A program made the translations under genes and the position numbers. The notes beneath the pieces were generated by a model. That model had not been told where the DNA came from. It did not search any database and was given only the letters and a program-made list of their open reading frames with translations. From the NCBI RefSeq assembly GCF_027706845.1, contig NZ_JAQGCZ010000008.1, positions 62,001 through 126,000 on the forward strand: a stretch of 64,000 nt of DNA, written 5' to 3'. This document shows, piece by piece, positions 52,742 through 62,395 of this stretch; the stretch's first letter is position 1; every line of letters starts with the position of its first letter. This DNA comes from Mycolicibacterium sp. BiH015. GTDB lineage: Bacteria; Actinomycetota; Actinomycetes; Mycobacteriales; Mycobacteriaceae.

Positions 52742-54643
52742 TCAACGGAAGTCGGGCATCGGGACGGTTGCTCGAAGCTCCTGGACTAAAGTGTCGAGCA
52801 TTGACGCGTCTTCGATTGTGGATGGCACGATGTATTCTTCGGAGTCGGCAATCTGGCGCATGAGCCTCCGCAGTATCTTGCCTGAGCGTGTCTTGGGAAG
52901 TGCTGTGACGACCGTGACATCCTTGAAGGATGCGACCGCACCGATTTCTTCGCGGACCTTGGTGATCAAGTCCGATCGCAGAGTGTCTGGGTCGATTTGG
53001 GCTCCCGCCTTTAGGACGACGTACCCACAAGGTCGCTGACCTTTCACGTCGTCGGCGATGCCGACCACGGCGCATTCGGCGACGGCTGGATGTGCAGCGA
53101 TCGACGCCTCAAGAGTTCCGGTCGAAAGCCGATGTCCTGCAACGTTAATGACGTCATCTGAGCGGCCTAGCACAACGATGTAGCCGTCATGGTCAATGTA
53201 GCCAGAGTCGCCTGTCAGATAGTAGCCAGGGAATGCCGACAGGTACGACTCACGGAAGCGTTTCTCGTCTCGCCAGAGCCCAGAAAGGGTGCCCGGCGGC
53301 AACGGCAGGCCGATAACGATGTTTCCCTCTTTGCCGACATTCTCGGGCTGACCCGAGGCATCGACAACGGCGACTCGGTAGCCGGGCACGGGCACTGTCG
53401 GTGATCCTGCTTTGATTGGCATTGGTTCGAGGCCACGAAGATTGGCGGCAATGGGCCACCCTGTCTCGGTCTGCCACCAGTGATCAATCACTGGAACGCC
53501 CAGCACATCGCTGGCCCAGTCGAGAGTGCCCGGGTCGAGTCGCTCACCAGCGGTGAACACTGTTGTCAATGAGGAAATGTCATACCGCGCCACCTCGGCT
53601 GCATCTGGGTCGACTTTACGAATGGCGCGGAGCGCGGTTGGAGCCGTGAACAGAGCCTTAACCCGGTGTTCGTGGACGACCCTCCAGAAGGCTCCGGCGT
53701 CTGGCGTGCCGACCGGCTTGCCTTCGTACATCACTGAGGTCGCACCTACGAATAGGGGTCCGTAGACGATGTATGAGTGTCCGACAACCCATCCGACATC
53801 CGAGGCGGCCCACCACACATCACCACTTCCGATGCCATAAATGTTCTTCATCGACCAGGTGAGTGCAACCGCATGGCCGCCGTTATCGCGGACAACACCT
53901 TTGGGTTTTCCTGTGGTACCCGACGTGTACAGAATGTAGAGGGGGTCGGTTGCGGCGACAGAAACGGGACCCGTGGGCTCGGCGTCAGCGACCAACGTGT
54001 CCCAGTCGAACCAGCCCGCAACTTCCGTAGCCGATGCGAAAAATTCGGGCCGTTTCTTTACGATGACTATCGGTGTCGAGGCGGCGAGGTCGACCGCCGC
54101 GGCGACGATCGGCACGTAATCGACGGTGCGCCCCGGCTCCAATCCGCCCGACGCCGTGACGATAGCGACCGGATCGGCATCGTCGATTCGGGACGCAAGT
54201 TCTCGGGCGGCGAACCCGCCGAAGACGACCGAATGCACCGCACCGATTCGTGCACAGGCTAGCATCGCGACGGCGGCCTCCGGGATCATCGGAAGGTAGA
54301 TGATGACGCGGTCTCCCGCGCTTACTCCCTGTGCGACAAGAACTCCCGCAAATCGGGATACTTCCTCGAGCAGCTCAGCGTAGGAAAATTGTCGCTGCTG
54401 CCCTACCATCGCAGAGTCCCAGATCAGTGCGGTTCGGTCACCAAAGCCTGCCGCTACGTGTCGGTCGAGGGCATTGACCGATGTATTCAGTGCGGCGTGC
54501 GGGAACCATCGATACATCGGTGCCGCGGAGTCATCCAGCGCCCGTCTTGGGGGCGAAAGCCATTCGACTCCCTCGGCAGCCTCGAGCCAGAAAGCCTCTC
54601 GGTCATCGATGCTGCGCGCGAACTGCGCTTGGTAGGCGCCCAT
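52742..54643 (-). CDS. prpE: Propionyl-CoA synthetase-like acyl-CoA synthetase
   Basis: A 633-residue AMP-forming acyl-CoA synthetase. The P-loop ILYTSGTTGKPKGVVRDNGG is followed by HAVALTWSM, as in PrpE. It has VWWAASDVGWVVGHSYIVYG, WWQTETGWPI, YYLTGDSGYIDHDGYI and the catalytic Lys in KTRSGKILRRLMRQIA. The RDNGG wording favours propionyl- over acetyl-CoA synthetase. Propionyl-CoA would result if the pathway releases propionaldehyde. It has a 330-base gap upstream and its own promoter. Confidence 0.88.
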   Translation of the reverse strand: MGAYQAQFARSIDDREAFWLEAAEGVEWLSPPRRALDDSAAPMYRWFPHAALNTSVNALDRHVAAGFGDRTALIWDSAMVGQQRQFSYAELLEEVSRFAGVLVAQGVSAGDRVIIYLPMIPEAAVAMLACARIGAVHSVVFGGFAARELASRIDDADPVAIVTASGGLEPGRTVDYVPIVAAAVDLAASTPIVIVKKRPEFFASATEVAGWFDWDTLVADAEPTGPVSVAATDPLYILYTSGTTGKPKGVVRDNGGHAVALTWSMKNIYGIGSGDVWWAASDVGWVVGHSYIVYGPLFVGATSVMYEGKPVGTPDAGAFWRVVHEHRVKALFTAPTALRAIRKVDPDAAEVARYDISSLTTVFTAGERLDPGTLDWASDVLGVPVIDHWWQTETGWPIAANLRGLEPMPIKAGSPTVPVPGYRVAVVDASGQPENVGKEGNIVIGLPLPPGTLSGLWRDEKRFRESYLSAFPGYYLTGDSGYIDHDGYIVVLGRSDDVINVAGHRLSTGTLEASIAAHPAVAECAVVGIADDVKGQRPCGYVVLKAGAQIDPDTLRSDLITKVREEIGAVASFKDVTVVTALPKTRSGKILRRLMRQIADSEEYIVPSTIEDASMLDTLVQELRATVPMPDFR

Positions 54644-54976
54644 GGCTTCTCCTTCCCGATTGTAATTTGCGGCCTTGCAGTGTGCGATTGTGGCAGCCGG
54701 AATATCTCAGTGGAATGGTCGGACCAAGCGCGCACCACTCGCGCCACACCTTGGCGAAGCTCGCCGATGAGTTGCTGCCGGAAAGTGATGTCGAAGGCGC
54801 CTCCCACAGGCGGCTTCGCGCATGAGCTGCGCACGCTGTGAGTAGGTGTTGCTCCTGTCGCGGTACGTCGGTCCGCCGTTGCCTGGGCGAGCGCTGCGAG
54901 TCATGTTCTAGGAGGCACAACGGGACATCCTCGCGAGAAGAGCGCCGTCGAGTTCTCTGCACGGGCCGCTGCATGC
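54644..54976. other. Intergenic region
   Basis: Promoter region of the acyl-CoA synthetase; I see no gene and no clear operator. Confidence 0.35.
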
Positions 54977-56326
54977 TCATTCAACCGAGTGATCGAGGTC
55001 GGCAAGCGCTTCTGCGAGCGTGGTCACAAGGCGGTCGGCATCGGCCTCGGCGTAACTGAGCAGCGGACGAATCTTGAGCACATTTGAGTGAGGGCCTGCG
55101 ACCGATATCAGTACACCTCGATCGCGCATCGCGTTGACCAGGTACAGACTGCGAGTGGGGTCTGGCTGCGTAGTACCTGGTTGCACGATTTCAACGGCGA
55201 GAAACATTCCTGCGCCGCGAACATCGCCGATGCATCGATGCTTGCGTCCAAGCACCCTGAGGTCGTTGAGGATGCGAGCACCGAGTTCTTCGGCGTGCTC
55301 GGCCAAACCTTCTGATTGGATCACGTTGAGGACGGCTTGTGCTGCGGCCACAGGCACGCTGCTGCCTCCGAAGGTGTTGAAATAGGGAACATTCATTCCG
55401 AAGCTGTGCAGTACTTCCGTCGTCGCAATCATCGCGGCGACCGGCACACCGTTGCCCATCGGCTTCCCGAGGGTTACGAGGTCCGGCGCTACTCTGTGGC
55501 GCGCGAAACCCCAGAAATGGCCGCCGATTCGGCCGAAGCCTGGTTGGACCTCATCTGCGATGAATACCGCGCCCTCTTTCCGTGCAGCCGCAACCGCTGG
55601 GCCGAGCACACTAGGGTCCGGCAGAACACCGTCCGAGGAAAAGATCGTATCGACGATGAAGGCCGATGGCTGAACTCCTGACCCTCTGAGGTCGGCGAAA
55701 GCCGCGCTTACTTTCTCGGCGAACCAGGGACCGGGGTCCTCACCAGACGTACCCCGCAGGGAATTTGGCACTTCGACGGAGCGGACATGTGGGCCGAGCA
55801 TGTGTGCTCCGACCGCTGGCGAGATCGCCGAAGCTGCCGCACTTGTCCCATGGTATGCCTCCCTCGTTACTACGACTCCCGTCCCGCCCGTCGCTTGTTG
55901 CGCCACCCGCAGCGCAAGATCGTTAGCTTCCGACCCCGAGTTAGTGAACATTACGTGGGCTAATTCGCTGGGGAACGTCGCGAGTAGCTGCTCGGAGTAC
56001 TCCACAATCCCGCGCTGGAGATATCGTGAATGCGTATTCACCTGGGCCATCTGCTTGTGCACTGCCTCCACCACTGCCGGGTGCGCATGCCCGATGCTCG
56101 CGACGTTGTTGTAGGCGTCGAGGTACTCTTCTCCATTGGGTCCGTACAAGTAGCTGCCCTGTCCCCGGATGATGTGAACTGGTCGCTTGTAGAACAGCCG
56201 ATAACTGGGGCCGAGAACGCGTATTCTTCGGAGGAGGAGGTCGCGGTCCTCCGATGTCAGAGCCGCGAAACTGTCCGCATGGTCAGTGCGGAAAGCGTTC
56301 CCATCGATAACACTTGAACCGGTCAT
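54977..56326 (-). CDS. Class III aminotransferase-fold enzyme (possible amino-alcohol-phosphate phospho-lyase)
   Basis: A 449-residue PLP enzyme of fold type I, class III. The N-terminal GPSYRLFYKRPVHIIRGQGS with YLDAYNNVASIGHAHP, FTNSGSEANDLALRV, the VFIADEVQPGFGR loop and the PLP Lys in VTLGKPMGNGVPVAAM are visible. The YLDAYNNVASIGH wording is that of the subgroup containing ethanolamine-phosphate phospho-lyase (AGXT2L1/EtnppL), whose bacterial members are often found with, or fused to, an APH-type kinase. A separate APH-type kinase is encoded at 58927. The lyase assignment is inference; an ordinary omega-transaminase remains possible. Confidence 0.85.
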   Translation of the reverse strand: MTGSSVIDGNAFRTDHADSFAALTSEDRDLLLRRIRVLGPSYRLFYKRPVHIIRGQGSYLYGPNGEEYLDAYNNVASIGHAHPAVVEAVHKQMAQVNTHSRYLQRGIVEYSEQLLATFPSELAHVMFTNSGSEANDLALRVAQQATGGTGVVVTREAYHGTSAAASAISPAVGAHMLGPHVRSVEVPNSLRGTSGEDPGPWFAEKVSAAFADLRGSGVQPSAFIVDTIFSSDGVLPDPSVLGPAVAAARKEGAVFIADEVQPGFGRIGGHFWGFARHRVAPDLVTLGKPMGNGVPVAAMIATTEVLHSFGMNVPYFNTFGGSSVPVAAAQAVLNVIQSEGLAEHAEELGARILNDLRVLGRKHRCIGDVRGAGMFLAVEIVQPGTTQPDPTRSLYLVNAMRDRGVLISVAGPHSNVLKIRPLLSYAEADADRLVTTLAEALADLDHSVE

Positions 56327-56532
56327 CTCACTTTCGCTTCCGGGTGCAAATAGAGCGCTTTGCCGCAGCCGCGTCGACGATCATCGACTGTTGTGGTAGG
56401 GCTGTGCCGGCTTCGTCAACCGCGTATGCGAGGAGCGAAAAAATCTGGCGCACAGGGGATCTAACGGTGCTTAAAGTCATGCCGAGGCCTTTCTGTGAAC
56501 GACCTTCCAAGGTGGGCGAGAACGCATACAAG

Positions 56533-57783
56533 TCACGAGATCTCGTTGCTAGAGTGCTGTTTTCGCTGATCCGGTGAATCTGCTTTGTCAATGAGGTCGA
56601 GTTGCTCGAGCCGTCGCGCATAAGGGACCGCCAGCCACAAGGCAAAAAGGATCCCGAAGACGCCGCCGATCAGTTTGCCAATGATGACTGGTGCAACGAT
56701 GCTCGGCTGGAAGTTGGCCGTGAATGCGAGGTGGTCGCCGAACGTAAACCCCGCGCAAACAGCGTATGCAATCGTTACTACCTTGTCTCGGGCGGGCATC
56801 AGCGCGATGACCCTGAAGAGGGCGAGAATGTTGGCTGATCCTGCGAGTAAGCCTGCGGCTCCCTCTTCGCTGAATCCAAATCGTTTGCCGACCACCGTGA
56901 GCGGCTTTGTGAGCCACGTCCGGATTGCGTAGACCATGGGGAAGGCGCCAGCCAACATAATACCGACGTAGCCGGCGATCTCCAGTGCGCGGAACTGGTC
57001 TTCTGCATCGGCGATGAATGGTGCTAAGGGCCATGTTCCGAGATGGTCAAAGACGCCCGTGAAGTACTGCACGATTGACAGTGCCAGTCCGAGCGTGATG
57101 AAGCCTTGAAGGATCCGCCCAAACCCGATAAACACTCGGACCATAGTGCTGGTGAAGAAGCGCAGCAGTACGGCCAGCACCACGGCGAAGACGATCAACG
57201 GGATCAGGTTCACCGCGATCTCGCCTGCCGACAGGGATAGCGGGGTGTCGGGGGCCGATGTCGTGGAGATGTCCGGGCGCAGTGGCGTCTGGCTGAGCTG
57301 CAATGTCAGTGTGATGACAAAAACGGCAATCGGTGTCGCCAATACGCCAGCCATCACGCCGAGCGCTAGGAACTTATGGTCCTGCCTACGCAGCATGGCA
57401 AGTCCCACCGGAATCGTGAAGCAGACTAGCGTTCCGGCAGTGAGACTCGCGGCGAACGCCAGGATCCAGGCGCTATGGCTGCCGGCGGTGTCGAACGCGA
57501 GTTGGTACCCGCCCATGTCGCCGGGCAGGATCGTGGTCGCTGCCAGGGACGGGTCCGAGTGCAACCAGCCATAGACTGGTCCCATGTATCTGGTTATGGC
57601 CTCGGTCAGCACCGGCAGGTAAACCATAATCCCTGCGACGGGGAGGAAGATCGGGCCGATTGAGTAGATGCCCTCCTTGAACTCTTTGCCAAATCCTTCG
57701 GAGTCATCCCTTAGGAAGCACACCGCTCCAATCAACAAAAAGGCCATCATGATGTAGATGACGGCCTGTCCGATAATCTCCAT
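56533..57783 (-). CDS. EutH-like ethanolamine/amine permease
   Basis: A 416-residue membrane protein with ten to eleven hydrophobic segments. EutH-like features are MAFLLIGAVCFLRDDSEGFGKEFKEGI, the conserved LPGDMGGYQLAFDTAG and the C-terminal AGFTFGDHLAFTANFQP. EutH proteins transport ethanolamine. Here there is no eut microcompartment or ammonia-lyase, so the substrate may instead be phosphorylated inside the cell. It is on the same strand as the lyase-like gene, 206 bases upstream of it, and two operator-like sites precede it. Confidence 0.85.
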   Translation of the reverse strand: MEIIGQAVIYIMMAFLLIGAVCFLRDDSEGFGKEFKEGIYSIGPIFLPVAGIMVYLPVLTEAITRYMGPVYGWLHSDPSLAATTILPGDMGGYQLAFDTAGSHSAWILAFAASLTAGTLVCFTIPVGLAMLRRQDHKFLALGVMAGVLATPIAVFVITLTLQLSQTPLRPDISTTSAPDTPLSLSAGEIAVNLIPLIVFAVVLAVLLRFFTSTMVRVFIGFGRILQGFITLGLALSIVQYFTGVFDHLGTWPLAPFIADAEDQFRALEIAGYVGIMLAGAFPMVYAIRTWLTKPLTVVGKRFGFSEEGAAGLLAGSANILALFRVIALMPARDKVVTIAYAVCAGFTFGDHLAFTANFQPSIVAPVIIGKLIGGVFGILFALWLAVPYARRLEQLDLIDKADSPDQRKQHSSNEIS

Positions 57784-57883
57784 TAAAGTCTCGTTTCGTG
57801 AATGACCTGTCGCGCGGATCCGTGCGCGTGAGGCGACGGGTTGTTGCCGGACTTTTGGGCGTCTGGCTGATTCCAGTATTACA

Positions 57884-57896
57884 TTGGTTCAACCTA
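57884..57896 (-). promoter_or_regulatory. UTRA-regulator operator candidate 1
   Basis: TTGGT-TCA-ACCTA, near-palindromic and matching TTGGT-N3-ACCAA. It lies 101 bases upstream of the EutH-like start. Confidence 0.5.
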
Positions 57897-57914
57897 AAGG
57901 GTCGAAAATGTCAC

Positions 57915-57931
57915 TTTTGGTACAACCAAAA
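57915..57931 (-). promoter_or_regulatory. UTRA-regulator operator candidate 2
   Basis: TTTTGGT-ACA-ACCAAAA, a perfect seven-base inverted repeat with a three-base spacer, one of the clearest palindromes in the window. It shares its core with the neighbouring site and with the site at 62400. TGGT/ACCA arms are characteristic of operators bound by HutC-type GntR proteins. Confidence 0.65.
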
Positions 57932-58024
57932 TTGAGGGATCGACTCCTCGATAGTCCTTACTGAACGGAGATCGGCACCCAAGATCCTCGATGGGGCCGG
58001 CCTCGACTCGAGGTCGTTAAGGTC

Positions 58025-58470
58025 GATCGTTCAGTTGACGTAGCACTGCAAAGGTACTCGGCCCTTCAGATACAGCTCGATTGTGTTGGGAGAGTCGCGC
58101 TTGTCGCAGACAACGCAATACCCCACGAAGAACTCGGTGGGCCGCGCATGGAGAACTCGGTGCATGAGTGACATCGTCAAACATGTTGCGGATACTGGTA
58201 CATCGACGACAGCGACGGTGTCGACCAGATCTTGGGCATAGACGGCCTGTCTCGAAAGTGGATGAAGTTTCCACCGCATCGATGACGACGTTGGCACCGA
58301 ATTCTCCGGTCAGATCCCGGATTTAAGTAACGACATCCTTCTTTGGCTGCGCTGTCGGTATGGGTAGCGCCGAACGCACACGTTGGTCGGGTAGGTGAGC
58401 AGCGACAAGTTGCACCCCGAATGCTCTGAGACATGGCCGCTCCATTTGAGGCGAAGCAGGCGCAGGGGCC
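58025..58470 (-). pseudogene. Zn-dependent alcohol dehydrogenase remnant
   Basis: Pieces of the NAD-binding half of a medium-chain alcohol dehydrogenase in three frames. They are GATHTDSAAKE, then IRDLTGEFGANVVIDAVE (the classical alphaE-betaF region), then AVYAQDLVDTVAVVDVP, and finally the C-terminal DSPNTIELYLKGRVPL. A TAA lies between the first and second pieces. The order matches formaldehyde/NDMA-type dehydrogenases. The catalytic Zn domain is missing. It probably once belonged to the amino-alcohol cluster. Confidence 0.65.
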
Positions 58471-58521
58471 AGCTTGCAAAGCACGGGGAGCCCGTCCCGG
58501 GGACTATCTCGACTGCGCTGA

Positions 58522-58857
58522 TCATTCTTGCTTGTTGACAACGAAGAACTTGCGGATCGTCTCCTGTACCTCCCAGGTTGCGACTTCGCCGGCGTCGATG
58601 ACGACGATGTCCCCCGCGGCGACATCAACGACATCCCCTGTCGTGCCCGACACGGTTGCTTTGCCTTCAAGGATGAAGACGGTTTCCTGACCGGGCAGGT
58701 TCGCATGTCGTCCGGGCGCTGCCTGCCACACCCCGTGATACTGGCTGCCTGTGTCGTTGATGTAGACCTTGGAAGACGACACTTCGGCGTCACTCTCAGG
58801 CCTCGGTTTGGTTTCCAGCACAAGGGTACTGACGTCGAACTTTCGAATCTTTGACAT
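58522..58857 (-). CDS. Small cupin protein
   Basis: A 111-residue single-domain cupin: YHGVWQAAPGRHANLPGQETVFILEGKATV, GDVVDVAAGDIVVIDAGEVATWEV in outline. It resembles the DUF861/EutQ-like cupins found in amine and ureide pathways, although the usual metal-binding His set is incomplete. ATG 58857 has GAAAGGAAG upstream. It lies 69 bases downstream of the kinase gene, on the same strand, and may be an accessory or isomerase-like enzyme. Confidence 0.78.
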   Translation of the reverse strand: MSKIRKFDVSTLVLETKPRPESDAEVSSSKVYINDTGSQYHGVWQAAPGRHANLPGQETVFILEGKATVSGTTGDVVDVAAGDIVVIDAGEVATWEVQETIRKFFVVNKQE

Positions 58858-58926
58858 GACTTCCTTTCTGCAGGCAGTGAACGGGCCGCCAACGGACGCC
58901 GACGGCAAAATTGGGCGCAACAGTGA

Positions 58927-59928
58927 TTAAGCGGGCAGCACTAATGTGGCCAGAGAATCGAGGTACACGTTGGCCATTCGAGCAGTTACCTTCGCGTACT
59001 TTGGCCCCTCCTCTCGCCACACTGGGGTTCCTGGGCGTGACCCGAGCCAAGCCAAGATGACCATGCGACGCATCATGATTAGCGATGGGATGATCGCGAG
59101 ATCCTGCTCGTCAAGTGCACGGACCTGGGTGTAGCCCTCTAGCCAACTTGCCATCATCTGTGGAGCTTGATGATCGTCTTCGATGAAAGTCAGCGCACCG
59201 GCAAGGTCGTAGAGAAACCAGCCGAATCCGCAATCGTCGAAGTCGATGACGTAGACGGTTCCGCTGTCAATCAGGATGTTGGGTAACCGCAGGTCCGCGT
59301 GTATTAGCCCGTAACGCGTCGGAGACTGTCCGTATTCGATCAGACGCCTGCGGATGAGATCCTCTGCCGCGCAAAGTGTGGAGATTTCCTTTGCGCCGAT
59401 ACCGGGTCCATCACGCCAACTGCCCCAGATCGGAGCGACGCCGAACGCTCCCTCGAGATTCCATGAAAATCTGTCGAAGTCCGGCGGCGGAGTCCACGAG
59501 GCGGCATGAAGGTGCAGTTGCGCGGTGGTGTGCCCCAACACGCGGTAATCGGCCACATAATTCTCTGATGAAGGCGAAGTACCCGGTAGCATCCCGAAAA
59601 CAGCGGCATAGCGCGGTGGAAACGTTGGGGATGTGGCGACGATGACGCTCTTCCCCGATGGGGTGTACATGATTTCCGGCACCAGGATGTCGGTGTCCTT
59701 TTTGAGAGCTTCCACCCATTTCAATTCTGAGCGGACAGCCGTCTCAGTGTGATAGCCGATAGAATGAAGTCGCACGACAACGGGCTCGTGACTATCGAAC
59801 TCTGCACGAAACACCGCGTTCTCAGAGAAGGTAAGCAGTTCGACCTTCAGCGGTTCGGGCAGCTCGTACTGAGCCAAAGCGTTGCGTGCCTGCGGCTCTA
59901 GTTGCGCGGCTTCGTCGCTGGTGGCCAT
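58927..59928 (-). CDS. APH-family phosphotransferase (amino-alcohol kinase candidate)
   Basis: A 333-residue kinase of the aminoglycoside/choline kinase fold. The Brenner motif LIHADLRLPNILID holds the catalytic Asp and Asn, and VIDFDDCGFGWFLYDLAGAL is the metal-binding DFD region. The N-terminal VVVRLHSIGYHTETAVRSELKW matches the ATP-lobe. Bacterial members near AGXT2L1-like enzymes phosphorylate amino alcohols or hydroxylysine-like substrates. It is five bases downstream of the flavoenzyme gene in the same operon. Confidence 0.82.
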   Translation of the reverse strand: MATSDEAAQLEPQARNALAQYELPEPLKVELLTFSENAVFRAEFDSHEPVVVRLHSIGYHTETAVRSELKWVEALKKDTDILVPEIMYTPSGKSVIVATSPTFPPRYAAVFGMLPGTSPSSENYVADYRVLGHTTAQLHLHAASWTPPPDFDRFSWNLEGAFGVAPIWGSWRDGPGIGAKEISTLCAAEDLIRRRLIEYGQSPTRYGLIHADLRLPNILIDSGTVYVIDFDDCGFGWFLYDLAGALTFIEDDHQAPQMMASWLEGYTQVRALDEQDLAIIPSLIMMRRMVILAWLGSRPGTPVWREEGPKYAKVTARMANVYLDSLATLVLPA

Positions 59929-59933
59929 ACGGA

Positions 59934-62357
59934 TCAGCGGCCCGTTCGCACGTAGAGACGTCGACGCCCGCCGTCGAACTCCACAGACATATCGCTGACA
60001 TGGGACCAGTCGACAAGCCTTTTACCTGGTCGCTGCACTATCGCGAGGCCGACAGTTTGTTTCAAGGTGTGACCGTAGGCGGACGATGTGACAGTCCCCA
60101 CGCGATCCTCGCCTAGGTAGACACCTTCTCCACCCCAAAGGGTGACGTCGTCGTCGGCGACGCTGAATCCGATAATCTTCCGGTCTGTTTCGACAGTCAC
60201 CAGCTTCTCCACTGCTGTGCGACCCCGGAAGGAGATGTCGGTGTCAAGTTTGCATAACCGATCCAACCCCGCTTCTACGATATTGATCGCTTTGCTGAGT
60301 TCACGACCCCAAACGGGTTGCAAGTTTTCGATACGAAGGCTGTCGAGTGCGTAATGTCCCGCGGGCCGTACACCTAGATCGACGCCTTCAGCGAGGATGC
60401 GTTCGTACACCGCGACTGCGTACTCTGTCGGGACCTGCAGTTGCCAGCCTTCTGCGCTAACGGCGCTGGTGGGTGACACCCGGGCCTGCGCATCGTCAAG
60501 ATGGGCCAGTTGCCAGCTTGCGGCTGGAAAGCGCCCCTGAGCGAAATCTAGATCGCTGCAGCGGGATAACAACTCGGCCGAACGCGGACCTACCACGGCG
60601 AACACGGCCGACGCGGAGGTGACATCTACCACGCGGACGTTCTGGTCTGGGTGAATACTCCGGCGAATATAGGCCAAATCACGTACCTGGCAGGCGGTGT
60701 GGGTATGCACAAGGTATTCGTCGGCCGCGAGACGAACGACAACGACTTCTGTCTCGATACCGCCTACGTCGTCAAGCATCACCGTGGGCACCACGTTGCC
60801 TGCGGCGCCGCTGACGTCGCCGACACAGAGGTACTGCAGTAGCGCCTCAGCGTCCGGTCCGTGAACCAGGAGTTTACCTAGAGAGGTGACATCGAAGACA
60901 GCCACACCTTCGCGCGCTGCGTGGTGCTCGCACGCGACGTTGTAGTGCCAGTTTTGTCGACCGAAGCTGTACTCGACGTCGGTCGTATTTCCCTCTCCGG
61001 CAAACCAATTGACCCGCTCCCAACCGAGTTGGGTTCCGAACGAAGCACCCGCGTCGGTGTGCAGGTGATGGATAGGCGAGCGTCGCACGCCGCGGCCAGA
61101 CACTGGTTCTTTGTTGGGCACTGGAAGTGCATAGTGCGCGCCTAGCGTTTCGATTGTTCTCTGACGTAACCAGTGATCGCTTGCCGCATAGGGACCGAAG
61201 CGAGCGATGTCGACTGACCATAGATCGCGCGTAGGAGCCCCTTCGAGGATCCATTCGGAAAGCGCTAGGCCTGCGCCGCCCGCATTGGCGATACCGCCGG
61301 AGTTGAATCCGGCGGCAACGTAGACGTTGTCAACGTGCGGCGAAGCGCCTAAGAGGAAATTGTTGTCGGGGGTGAAACTTTCAGGGCCGTTGTACAACAT
61401 CCTGATACCGGTGTGCTCCAGGGCAGGAACGCGTTGCGCAGCCGACTCCATCCATGGGCCGAAGTGATCCCAGTCCTCGCCGAGCAGCTGAAATTCGAAC
61501 TTCTGAGGTATGTCGGCTGACCGCACCCACGGTAGAGCGTTGGGCTCGAAGCAACCCACGACCAACCCGCCGACTTCCGCCTTGAAGTAGACGTGGCCGT
61601 CGGGGTCACGCAGGATCGGAGTGTCGGCGACGACACCATCGATGTTCTCAGTCACTGCATAGAAATGCTGGGCTGGGTACAGGGGCACGGTGACGCCGAT
61701 GGTGTCGCCGAGCGCTTTTGACCATTGCCCCGCCGCCAGGACGAGCGTCTCGCATTCGATAGTCCCGTGCTGAGTCGTCACGGAGTGGACTCTGCACCCG
61801 ATTGTGTGAATACCGGTTACGCGGGTCTTTTCCACGATGCGCGCACCGCGGGCCTTCGCGCCGCGCGCCAGTGCCTGGGTCAGATCTACCGGGTTTACCG
61901 TACCGTCTTCGGGGAGCCACACCGCCGCTTTGAGGTCGTCAACCCGGAGCAGCGGGAAGCGATCCTTCGCCTCCTGCACGGCGATGAACTCTGCGACCGT
62001 GCCGAAGGAGCCCGCCGAAGCTGCAGCCCTGCGAAGATGCGTAACCCGCTCCTCCGTTCTGGCAACCCACAATGCGCCGCATTGTCGCCAACCGGTGGCA
62101 AACCCAGTCTCACTTTCTAACCCGGCATACAACTCTATGCTGTAGCGCGCGAGCGCGGTCATACTACGGTTCGGGCGAACTTGCCCGACGATGCCTGCCG
62201 CGTGCCACGTGGTGCCGCAGGATAATTCACCCTGCTCGAGCAGCAGAACATCGTTCTGACCCAGTTTGGTGAGGTGGTAGGCGATGCTGGCGCCGATGAC
62301 GCCGCCCCCAATGATGACGACGCTGGCCCGGCTGGGTAGGCCTCCGGGTTCTGCCAT
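59934..62357 (-). CDS. Dimethylglycine/sarcosine dehydrogenase-like flavoenzyme
   Basis: An 807-residue two-part enzyme. The N-terminal DAO domain has VVIIGGGVIGASIAYHLTKL and GTTWHAAGIVGQV, where the His of TWHAAG is the covalent FAD attachment site in dimethylglycine and sarcosine dehydrogenases. A linker FAO_M-like region and a C-terminal GcvT-like folate-binding domain (from about residue 430, GWERVNWFAG to the end) follow. It should oxidise an N-methyl amine and pass the one-carbon unit to tetrahydrofolate. The operator-like site at 62400 lies 43 bases upstream of the ATG. Confidence 0.9.
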   Translation of the reverse strand: MAEPGGLPSRASVVIIGGGVIGASIAYHLTKLGQNDVLLLEQGELSCGTTWHAAGIVGQVRPNRSMTALARYSIELYAGLESETGFATGWRQCGALWVARTEERVTHLRRAAASAGSFGTVAEFIAVQEAKDRFPLLRVDDLKAAVWLPEDGTVNPVDLTQALARGAKARGARIVEKTRVTGIHTIGCRVHSVTTQHGTIECETLVLAAGQWSKALGDTIGVTVPLYPAQHFYAVTENIDGVVADTPILRDPDGHVYFKAEVGGLVVGCFEPNALPWVRSADIPQKFEFQLLGEDWDHFGPWMESAAQRVPALEHTGIRMLYNGPESFTPDNNFLLGASPHVDNVYVAAGFNSGGIANAGGAGLALSEWILEGAPTRDLWSVDIARFGPYAASDHWLRQRTIETLGAHYALPVPNKEPVSGRGVRRSPIHHLHTDAGASFGTQLGWERVNWFAGEGNTTDVEYSFGRQNWHYNVACEHHAAREGVAVFDVTSLGKLLVHGPDAEALLQYLCVGDVSGAAGNVVPTVMLDDVGGIETEVVVVRLAADEYLVHTHTACQVRDLAYIRRSIHPDQNVRVVDVTSASAVFAVVGPRSAELLSRCSDLDFAQGRFPAASWQLAHLDDAQARVSPTSAVSAEGWQLQVPTEYAVAVYERILAEGVDLGVRPAGHYALDSLRIENLQPVWGRELSKAINIVEAGLDRLCKLDTDISFRGRTAVEKLVTVETDRKIIGFSVADDDVTLWGGEGVYLGEDRVGTVTSSAYGHTLKQTVGLAIVQRPGKRLVDWSHVSDMSVEFDGGRRRLYVRTGR

Positions 62358-62395
62358 TGGTTCCGCCTCTCCGAAATGAATGTGCGAACCGAAGA

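Noticed and set aside
54977..57783. A classical eut ethanolamine ammonia-lyase operon
   Set aside because: Only the EutH-like permease and a loosely EutQ-like cupin are present; no EutBC, reactivase or shell proteins are seen.
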